Assembly (NCBI GenBank): GCA_041862375.1 | Contig: JBGVTE010000086.1 | Location: 1-40,188, forward strand | Direction: 5' to 3' | DNA length: 40,188 bases | Source: WVZL01 sp041862375 | GTDB lineage: Bacteria > Acidobacteriota > Aminicenantia > Aminicenantales > Aminicenantaceae | Shown here: positions 24,728 through 31,177 of the stretch, one piece after another | How positions within the stretch are numbered: position 1 is the stretch's first letter | How the letters are laid out: each line of letters opens with the position of its first letter | Made by a program: the position numbers and the translations under genes | The notes under the pieces: model-generated | What the model was told of the DNA's origin: nothing | What the model saw: the letters and a program-made list of their open reading frames with translations, nothing else | Databases searched by the model: none

Positions 24728-26197
24728 TTAACTTGTATATTTCTTAATAAGGCCGGTTTTTTCGTTAAAATCCCGAATGAGTTTATCCCATTCTCTGTAG
24801 GAAAGGTATTTTTCTTTCCAGTAGTTATCATCATTCCACTGGCGATCTAGCTCTTCGACTTCTTTTCCCAGTTGTTCAATCCAGGTGAAGTATTTTAGAT
24901 TGTGCATTCTTTTTTTATCCCAGTAGCTTAATTCCAGAATGTGATCTATTGCTAAATTCATCAAACAGGTGTCATAATCTGCTGCTGCTTGATAGTCTGT
25001 GTACTCACCTCTTTCTTTTCGTAACTCTTCGAGCCTTGACTGGTAGAGATTTACTGAGTCTGTTGCAATAGAGAATACTATATCGTCTTCGTTCATTTCA
25101 AAGTAGCGAGCCATCTTTATCGAACCCATGATGTTCGCGATTGAAGAAATACCCAGTAAGTTGAGGCTGCTTATAATTTCTTGAGGAACCCCTTTGCTCT
25201 TTAAATGAGTTTGTCCAGTCGGTTCATTGAACAATCTTAATAACCTCATGCAGTACTCGTCATCTATACCAGCAACGACATCGATATTTTTAAGGTTAAA
25301 TATCCAAGGTACGTGTTTATCTCCTATGCCTTCAATCCTGTGAGCTCCGTAGCCATTGTATAGTAATGTGGGGCATTGAAGAGCTTCCCCTGCGCAAACT
25401 TTAATTCCAGGAAATTTTTCTCGAAGATAGTCAGCACACCCCAATGTTCCTGCTGAGCCTTGAGCTACAAATAAAGCAGCCAACTTTTGACTGCCTTCTC
25501 TTCCTTTTTCATAGACTTCCTCGATTGCCTGCCCGGTACACACATAGTGCCAGATTGCATTTCCTATTTCGTCAAACTGATTCAGGATAACAATTTCCCC
25601 AGGGCTTTGTCTTTTCAATTCAAAGCTCTTATCGAAAACTTCCTTAACATTACTTTCAGACCCAGGTGTAGCATGAATTTCAGCTCCTATCTTTTCCAGC
25701 CACTCGAACCTTTCCTTCGACATACCCTCAGGAATGACAACTATGCAGGGGCAGGCTAGGAGATAGGAATCATAGGCACCACCTCGACAGTAGTTTCCTG
25801 TCGATGGCCAGAGTGCTTTTTGGCAGGTTGGGTCGAAAACGCCCCTAACCAGTTTTTCGACCAAAGGTCCAAATGTTGCACCGACTTTGTGCGAGCCTGT
25901 CGGGAAATATTTACCTATGAGAACGAGTATTCTAGCCTTTATTCCAGATAATTCTTGAGGAATTTCCATGTAATTTACCCCTCCAAATCCGCCGCCGAAT
26001 TCCGTGGGCTCGTTTTTCCAAGTTATTCTAAACAAATTTCTTGGATTCAAATTCCATAAACTGATATCTTTGAGCTCATTTTTTATGCCCTTAGGAATTT
26101 TTTCTGGGTGAGCCATTTCCTCATAAGTAGGTATGATTATATTTCTTTCCCTGCATCTTCGTATTGTATTCTCAAGGACTTGCTTCGGATCCTTCAT
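24728..26197 (-). CDS. PLP-dependent fold-type II enzyme, substrate unassigned
   Basis: The 489-residue protein clearly belongs to the tryptophan synthase beta/cysteine synthase superfamily. The PLP lysine is at about K104 in GKYFPTGSHKVGATFGPLVE; an asparagine-containing substrate loop is seen in WPSTGNYCRGG; VAQGSAGTLGCADYLREKFP resembles the phosphate-binding loop. It is longer than CysK (about 310) and TrpB (about 400), with an extended N-terminus and an aromatic-rich C-terminus (EELDRQWNDDNYWKEKYLSY), and I cannot assign the reaction. I use ATG 26197; a TTG at 26221 overlaps the preceding stop, so translational coupling with the MsrP-like gene is likely either way. Cytoplasmic. It is the fourth PLP enzyme of this fold in the window. 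Confidence 0.8.
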   Translation of the reverse strand: MKDPKQVLENTIRRCRERNIIIPTYEEMAHPEKIPKGIKNELKDISLWNLNPRNLFRITWKNEPTEFGGGFGGVNYMEIPQELSGIKARILVLIGKYFPTGSHKVGATFGPLVEKLVRGVFDPTCQKALWPSTGNYCRGGAYDSYLLACPCIVVIPEGMSKERFEWLEKIGAEIHATPGSESNVKEVFDKSFELKRQSPGEIVILNQFDEIGNAIWHYVCTGQAIEEVYEKGREGSQKLAALFVAQGSAGTLGCADYLREKFPGIKVCAGEALQCPTLLYNGYGAHRIEGIGDKHVPWIFNLKNIDVVAGIDDEYCMRLLRLFNEPTGQTHLKSKGVPQEIISSLNLLGISSIANIMGSIKMARYFEMNEDDIVFSIATDSVNLYQSRLEELRKERGEYTDYQAAADYDTCLMNLAIDHILELSYWDKKRMHNLKYFTWIEQLGKEVEELDRQWNDDNYWKEKYLSYREWDKLIRDFNEKTGLIKKYTS

Positions 26198-26217
26198 TTT
26201 CAGCCTAATTTTAAGTA

Positions 26218-27168
26218 TCAATAGTATTTTTTTAGATTCATTCCGGAATAGAGATGGCCAACTTCTTCTGCATACCCATTAAACATTAATGTCTTGCGCT
26301 TTCCTTTCTCGCCAATACGGCGCTCTGTCTTTTGAGTCCAGCGCGGATGATCCACGTTTGGATTCACGTTGGCATAAAAACCATATTCCTCTGGTCTTTT
26401 TTTTCTCCAGGCAGTCTTAGGCATCTTTTCTGTGAATTGAATCCTTACGATGGACTTGGCGCTTTTAAAACCATACTTCCAAGGCACGACTAGCCTGAGT
26501 GGAGCCCCATTCTGGGTAGGAAGAATTTCTCCATACATGCCGATGGCAATAAATGTCAGAGAGTGCATAGCCTCGTCCATTCTTAGCCCTTCCACATATG
26601 GCCAATCCAGTACTTTTGTCTTCTGGCCAGGCATTTGATCAGGATCGTAAACTGTGGTGAATTCGACGAAATTGGCCCTGGATGTGGGTTCACATCTTTT
26701 GATGAATTCAGCAAGAGGAAATCCGACCCAAGGTATGACCATGGACCAGGCTTCGACACAGCGCCAGCGGTAGATTCTTTCCTCGAGAGGGAACATTCCG
26801 ATGACCTCATCGACATCAAACTTTTTGGATTCCTCGACGTGACCGTCAACAACCACGCTCCAGGGACGGGTGCGAAAATCTTGACTGAGATTCTTGACCG
26901 ATCTCTTTCCCGTGGAAAATTCGTAATAATTAGTGTAACCTGTGGCATCTTTATATGATGTTGATTTTTCGGATACGGCATAATCTTTTCTTTTGGCGAT
27001 CTTTAGTGTCTTTTCGATCTGGGAGTCAAGTGAAAAGAGAGAGCCAGGATTGATCAGGCCGACTCCTACCATAGCGGCTGAGCCTGCAATAAAACGCCGG
27101 CGGTTTATATAAAGATTTCTATCTGTAATCTCGGAAGACTTTATTACTGGTGCTTTTTTCACTAACAC
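26218..27168 (-). CDS. msrP: MsrP-like (YedY) periplasmic molybdoenzyme
   Basis: This 316-residue protein is a sulfite-oxidase-fold molybdoenzyme of the MsrP type, the catalytic subunit of periplasmic methionine-sulfoxide reductase. A twin-arginine signal (INRRRFIAGSAAMVGVG, residues 21-37) sends it folded through Tat. YEFSTGKRSVKNLSQDFRTR, RPWSVVVDGHVE and YRWRCVEAWSMVIPWVGFPL follow, with C137 as the molybdenum ligand. TQNGAPLRLVVPWKYGFKSA and VNPNVDHPRWTQ are also family blocks. The start is GTG 27168, with TAGGAGGAG about nine bases upstream. The usual haem-b membrane partner MsrQ is not adjacent; instead the next gene is a PLP enzyme starting at the stop codon. It may use another quinol-linked donor. 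Confidence 0.93.
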   Translation of the reverse strand: MLVKKAPVIKSSEITDRNLYINRRRFIAGSAAMVGVGLINPGSLFSLDSQIEKTLKIAKRKDYAVSEKSTSYKDATGYTNYYEFSTGKRSVKNLSQDFRTRPWSVVVDGHVEESKKFDVDEVIGMFPLEERIYRWRCVEAWSMVIPWVGFPLAEFIKRCEPTSRANFVEFTTVYDPDQMPGQKTKVLDWPYVEGLRMDEAMHSLTFIAIGMYGEILPTQNGAPLRLVVPWKYGFKSAKSIVRIQFTEKMPKTAWRKKRPEEYGFYANVNPNVDHPRWTQKTERRIGEKGKRKTLMFNGYAEEVGHLYSGMNLKKYY

Positions 27169-27249
27169 GATCGCTCTCCTCCTACTAAATCGTTAATAAA
27201 ACTTATATCACAGAATCAGACTAAATAACAAAAGTTAGATATCGTGTAC

Positions 27250-27309
27250 GTAAGCATCTTTTTTTCCGTGATAAGGAAAGAAAAGCGTGGGTACACGGTG
27301 AAGAGGGTC
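27250..27309 (+). repeat. Dispersed intergenic repeat, copy A (60-bp core)
   Basis: The core begins GTAAGCATC with seven T and CCGTGATAAGG; 56 of 60 bases match copy B (22735-22676 on the minus strand). CGTGTAC (27244-27250) and GTACACG (27291-27297) form a 7-bp inverted repeat across it. It lies 82 bp upstream of the divergent msrP-like gene. Confidence 0.8.
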
Positions 27310-27346
27310 GTATGAAGTAAAGCTCAGACAGTGGATTCAAAAACAC

Positions 27347-27377
27347 GCAACTTTTTCCCCAGCGAGGTAAAAGTTGC
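27347..27377 (+). repeat. Hairpin with conserved loop, copy A
   Basis: GCAACTTTT (27347-27355) pairs perfectly with AAAAGTTGC (27369-27377) around a loop containing CCCCAGCGAGG. The same loop sits on a stem of different sequence at 40134-40158. Downstream GCTCGGTTTCAGGCTTC is also shared. Confidence 0.65.
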
Positions 27378-27479
27378 TCGGTTTCAGGCTTCTCTCTCCT
27401 CGGCTGCTATGGCCAGTTCCCGATAACCTTTTTCTATCAAGGAAATGGAAATGCTTTCAGAAAAGATTGAAAAGCGTGG

Positions 27480-27542
27480 CGAATACAAAAAATTCAATAA
27501 TTTGTATTCGATTCAAAAAATTGTATCTGATTCAAAAAATTG
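27480..27542 (+). promoter_or_regulatory. Inverted and tandem repeats upstream of the receptor promoter, candidate activator sites
   Basis: CGAATACAAA (27480-27489) and TTTGTATTCG (27501-27510) form a perfect 10-bp inverted repeat. Overlapping it are two tandem 19-bp units, 27502-27520 and 27521-27539, with two mismatches (TTGTATTCGATTCAAAAAA and its copy). They lie about 115-175 bp upstream of the predicted sigma-54 start site, where enhancer-binding proteins usually attach. Confidence 0.45.
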
Positions 27543-27626
27543 AATTATAATTTTAATTGATAAAAAGATGAAGTTTATAACATCTTGATAACAAATAAAT
27601 TCCGTTTATTTGTCTCTCATATAAAG

Positions 27627-27643
27627 TTGGCATAGATTTTGCT
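27627..27643 (+). promoter_or_regulatory. Sigma-54 (-24/-12) promoter of the TonB-dependent receptor
   Basis: TTGGCATAGATTTTGCT has GG at 27629-27630 and GC at 27641-27642, with the required 12-bp spacing; the only departure from the conserved core is TTGGCAT for TTGGCAC. The predicted start near 27654 leaves a leader of about 330 nt before the receptor's start codon. The pattern parallels that at 1727. Confidence 0.6.
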
Positions 27644-27653
27644 ATATAATATA

Positions 27654-27985
27654 AAATAGAAATAAATTTCAAAATATGTGTTTATATCGTTCAAATTATA
27701 AAGTAATCATCTTCCCAAGTGATGCGAATTTTGTGAGTGAAGAATAGAGAAATTCAAAATAAAAGGATATGGAGGTGATAATCAAGCAGATATGTAATTA
27801 TTTTAGGGAAATGGGTTGGAGTGTGAGGTGAAAATAATATTCCATGGAAGAAAAATTCACACTCCGTGGGTTAAGGTCAATTTCGTGAAGCAAATTATGG
27901 AAACATAAAGCGCTGAACGAAGAGAATTTTCATTCCCGAGCAATCCAAGAAAAAGGGATGCTCTGGAGAAAAGGAGAAAGAAGAA
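27654..27985 (+). promoter_or_regulatory. Long structured leader of the receptor gene
   Basis: Two hairpins can be drawn. GGAGTGTGA (27818-27826) pairs with TCACACTCC (27857-27865) and has the palindrome TTCCATGGAA (27840-27849) in its loop. Near the gene, GAGCAATCC and GGGATGCTC pair with one bulge. An ideal anti-SD match GGAGGTGAT (27771-27779) is followed 12 bases later by ATG-TAA (27792-27797), too short for a real peptide. I do not recognise a known riboswitch. Confidence 0.35.
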
Positions 27986-30900
27986 TTGAGTAAATTGCGC
28001 ATTTTCTTTTTCACTTTGCTTAGCTTAGTACTTATTAGTGGATTCCTCGCAGCTCAGGCCCCAACTGGAAAGATCATCGGGACTGTATCGGATGAAGAAG
28101 GGACCCCTCTACCTGGAGTAACAATAGAAGCTGATAGTCCGAAGCTTGTTGGTAAGTCTACAGTATTAACCGATGTAAATGGGATTTATCGAATTTTTGC
28201 ATTGCCCTCTGGAACATACACTCTCAAGTATACTCTTGCTGGATTTAACACTGTTGTCAGGGGGGATATTTTTGTCCGGGTAGAACAGACTATAACAGTT
28301 GATATCGTCATGACACCAGGCGCCATAGAAGAAGAAATAACTGTCTTGGGACGTTCCCCTTTAGTTGATGTAAAGAGCACGACAAAAGGAATGACCCAAT
28401 CCAGAGAAATGTTTGAGATGCTTCCCAGAGGCAGAAATTTTGACGAGCTCGTTACCATTGTTCCTGGTGTAAATGTGGAGCCCTATTTAGGTGGATTATC
28501 CATTGACGGTGCCAGTGGTGCTGAAAATATGTACTATATTGACGGAATGGACATCACCAACATGGATATCGGTACCCGCGATCAATCGGCTGCTTTCGAG
28601 TTTGTTGACGAAGTCCAGATCGTAGCCAGTGGATACCAGGCAGAGTATGGCGGTTCCATGGGCGGCGTCATCAATGTTATCACACGCTCTGGAGGAAATG
28701 AATTCCACGGGGAACTCATCGCCTACTATTCGGGTAGTAACCTCACGACCAAAGAGAGAGACGAACTGCGGTTAAACCCTGAGAATGAAAGGATAGCTGA
28801 GTATGTGAATTATCAAGACTTATACGGTAAGGACAAGATTAACCGATATGAACTTGGGTTCAGTCTCGGAGGGTACGCCTTGAAAGACAAGTTATGGTTC
28901 TTTGGCTCTGTCTTGCCGGTATTTCGACAGACAACAAGACATGTAGTATGGGTGCCTGCAGGGACTGCTCCAGCTAGTGATCACGAGCAGAAGCAAAACT
29001 GGTTGAACTACCAGGCCAAATTAACAGCTCAACCTATTAGAGATTTGCGTTTAACTGCAAGTTTCGTGAATAATTTCTATAAGTACAGAGGAACTCTTCC
29101 TTCCCGGTTAGGAACAGCAAACCCTGATATGGATTGGGCAGCTCCTGGTTACGATTATCCAAAGTGGAGTGCCACTTTTCATGCAGATTACACGTTGGGA
29201 AATAATTTACTACTTAACGCACGCGGCGGTTATTTTTACAAAAACACAACCAATCAGCAGGTCAAGCCTCCTTCAGATCCCCTGTGGCGTTTCAGGAAAG
29301 AGGCTCCAGGATACGCCGTCACCAACAACCTGATGTTTCCAGAAATCCCTACAGAATTGCAACATGGCAATAATTGGATGAACATCAATTACAATGATAT
29401 GTTCGAGACGAAATTGGATATTCGGAGAAGAGCGAGTGCAAATTTTGACACGACCTACTACTTGAACTTAGCTGGAGAACACGCCTGGAAAGCAGGTGTC
29501 CAATGGGTTCGGATCATAGAAGATATCGACGATACAATCAACGAGGTTTATGTCCAGATTGGTTGGGACAGAGACTTTGTCCATCTTGATACAGGAGAAA
29601 CAGTAAGAGGCAAATACGGCTATTATTCAATCCGTGGCGGAGCATTCCCCGATGGAACAGAAACTCCTTATGGCACCTTTGCCTATGCTACGAGCAATCG
29701 TTGGGCAATTTATCTCCAGGACAGCTGGACTCCAGATTTCACAGGCGGAAAACTCACCTTAAATTTAGGTGTCCGGGCTGAAAAAGAGAATATCCCCAGC
29801 TTTAGTGACCTCCCAGAATACCAGTATCCTCCTGTTGATTTCAAATTCGGAGATAAGATCGCTCCTAGAGTTGGTTTTGTCTATGATGTCTTTGGTGATG
29901 CGAGCACCAAGATCTTCGGGAGCTATGGCTGGTACTACGATGTCATGAAGCTCTACATGGCTGAGAATGCTTACGGCGGTTTTAAATGGTTAAGCCATTA
30001 CTACCTGATGGATGACTATGACTATCGCAAAATTGTGACGAGTAAGCAGGATGGATGTGGTGCATACATCAGAACTTATAATTGGCGTGAACCTTCCTTT
30101 GACTCTACTGATCCGGAATTGAAACCCACAGTTCAATCAGAGATCTCATTTGGAGTAGAGAGGAAACTAGCTGAATTTCTCGCTGCATCTGTACGCGTTG
30201 TTTATAAACACTACATCCGGACAATCGAAGATGTCGGCGTTATGACGGCTACGGGAGAGTCCTACTACACCGCGAATCCTGGCTATGGCTATACCCTAAA
30301 GGTGAGTGAAGGTGGTAAATTTGATGATAAGTATCCGGGTACACCAAAAGCCAAACGTGATTACTGGGCAGTCAACTTCGAATTGGATAAACGCTTCAGT
30401 AACAACTGGATGGCTGGATTTTCCTACACCTGGAGCAGACTGTACGGCAATTTCTCTGGTTTAGCCAGTTCCGATGAGTGGGGGCGAGTTTCACCGATGG
30501 TGGAAAGGTACTGGGATCTGTGGTGGCACATGTACGATAGGAATCAGAACGAGATCGTAGGTAAGCTCAACACAGACAGACCCCACCAATTTAAGTTGTG
30601 GGGAAGTTATGCCTTCCCATTCGGCCTTACTCTCGGTATGGTTGCCAATGGAATGAGCGGAATTCCTATTACAAGAGAGCTTCATACAGGACTAGAAGGT
30701 TACTACCCTGATGGCCGTTTAACTGACGGCCGAGCACCTTTCTTATTCTTTGCTAATATTTATGCTGAGTACAACCTGAAAGTAACTGACAGGTATAGGA
30801 TTCAGTTGAACCTAAATGTGGATAATATCTTGGATACAAAGACTGCCCGAAGAGTGTATGCAAAGATGAACCAGACTTCAACTGTATTGACTGATGATGA

Positions 30901-31051
30901 AAGGCTTGCTGGCTGGACATACGACCATGCTTCAAAGACAGTAACCACAAACGCGAGAACTTTAACCTATATAGAAGATCCTCAATTCCTGAAAGAAATG
31001 TCATTTTATCCTCCTCTCTCGGCTCGTATCGGACTGAAGATCATTTTCTAA
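27986..31051 (+). CDS. TonB-dependent outer-membrane receptor with N-terminal CarboxypepD-reg-like domain
   Basis: The 1021-residue protein starts with a signal peptide ending near LAAQA. A carboxypeptidase-regulatory-like Ig domain follows (about residues 28-110: GKIIGTVSDEEGTPLPGVTI to GTYTLKYTLAGFNTVV). The plug domain has SPLVDVKSTTKGMTQSREMF, YYIDGMDITNMDIGTRDQSA and YGGSMGGVINVITRSGGNEF. A large barrel then ends ARIGLKIIF with terminal Phe. This is the layout of the OAR-like receptors frequent in Acidobacteria/Aminicenantes, which import large ligands across the outer membrane using TonB energy. No SusD-like partner is nearby. The start is TTG 27986, with AAGGAG nine bases upstream. A strong terminator follows at 31077, so it is monocistronic, driven by the sigma-54-type promoter. 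Confidence 0.9.
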   Translation: MSKLRIFFFTLLSLVLISGFLAAQAPTGKIIGTVSDEEGTPLPGVTIEADSPKLVGKSTVLTDVNGIYRIFALPSGTYTLKYTLAGFNTVVRGDIFVRVEQTITVDIVMTPGAIEEEITVLGRSPLVDVKSTTKGMTQSREMFEMLPRGRNFDELVTIVPGVNVEPYLGGLSIDGASGAENMYYIDGMDITNMDIGTRDQSAAFEFVDEVQIVASGYQAEYGGSMGGVINVITRSGGNEFHGELIAYYSGSNLTTKERDELRLNPENERIAEYVNYQDLYGKDKINRYELGFSLGGYALKDKLWFFGSVLPVFRQTTRHVVWVPAGTAPASDHEQKQNWLNYQAKLTAQPIRDLRLTASFVNNFYKYRGTLPSRLGTANPDMDWAAPGYDYPKWSATFHADYTLGNNLLLNARGGYFYKNTTNQQVKPPSDPLWRFRKEAPGYAVTNNLMFPEIPTELQHGNNWMNINYNDMFETKLDIRRRASANFDTTYYLNLAGEHAWKAGVQWVRIIEDIDDTINEVYVQIGWDRDFVHLDTGETVRGKYGYYSIRGGAFPDGTETPYGTFAYATSNRWAIYLQDSWTPDFTGGKLTLNLGVRAEKENIPSFSDLPEYQYPPVDFKFGDKIAPRVGFVYDVFGDASTKIFGSYGWYYDVMKLYMAENAYGGFKWLSHYYLMDDYDYRKIVTSKQDGCGAYIRTYNWREPSFDSTDPELKPTVQSEISFGVERKLAEFLAASVRVVYKHYIRTIEDVGVMTATGESYYTANPGYGYTLKVSEGGKFDDKYPGTPKAKRDYWAVNFELDKRFSNNWMAGFSYTWSRLYGNFSGLASSDEWGRVSPMVERYWDLWWHMYDRNQNEIVGKLNTDRPHQFKLWGSYAFPFGLTLGMVANGMSGIPITRELHTGLEGYYPDGRLTDGRAPFLFFANIYAEYNLKVTDRYRIQLNLNVDNILDTKTARRVYAKMNQTSTVLTDDERLAGWTYDHASKTVTTNARTLTYIEDPQFLKEMSFYPPLSARIGLKIIF

Positions 31052-31076
31052 GTAGAAGTTAAGGTAGAAGTTCAAA

Positions 31077-31113
31077 GCCCTCTTCCCGATTTTTCGGGAA
31101 GAGGGCTTTTTTT
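31077..31113 (+). terminator. Rho-independent terminator after the receptor
   Basis: GCCCTCTTCCCG (31077-31088) pairs perfectly with CGGGAAGAGGGC (31095-31106) around a six-base loop, followed by seven T. It begins 25 bp after the receptor's stop. Confidence 0.95.
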
Positions 31114-31133
31114 ATATGCATCGTTTTTAAACT

Positions 31134-31162
31134 TTGACACATGTTTATTTATGATGTAAATT
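31134..31162 (+). promoter_or_regulatory. Possible sigma-70 promoter of the sulfatase-like gene
   Basis: TTGACA (31134-31139) is followed after 17 bases by TAAATT (31157-31162), a 4/6 match to the -10 box, with TG directly before it. The start would be about nine bases before the ATG at 31178, leaving room for no Shine-Dalgarno sequence. Confidence 0.4.
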
Positions 31163-31177
31163 TTTTATACTATTGTC

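Noticed and set aside
26583..26981. Overlapping frames on both strands within the msrP-like gene
   Set aside because: The MsrP frame carries the Tat signal, Mo-Cys and all family blocks; the others are shadows.
27502..27542. CRISPR-like array
   Set aside because: Only two directly adjacent 19-bp units without spacers, and no cas genes in the window.
27775..27831. 18-codon GTG frame or ATG-TAA minimal frame as a leader peptide
   Set aside because: The GTG lies inside the SD itself and the ATG-TAA spacing is long; no evidence for translation.
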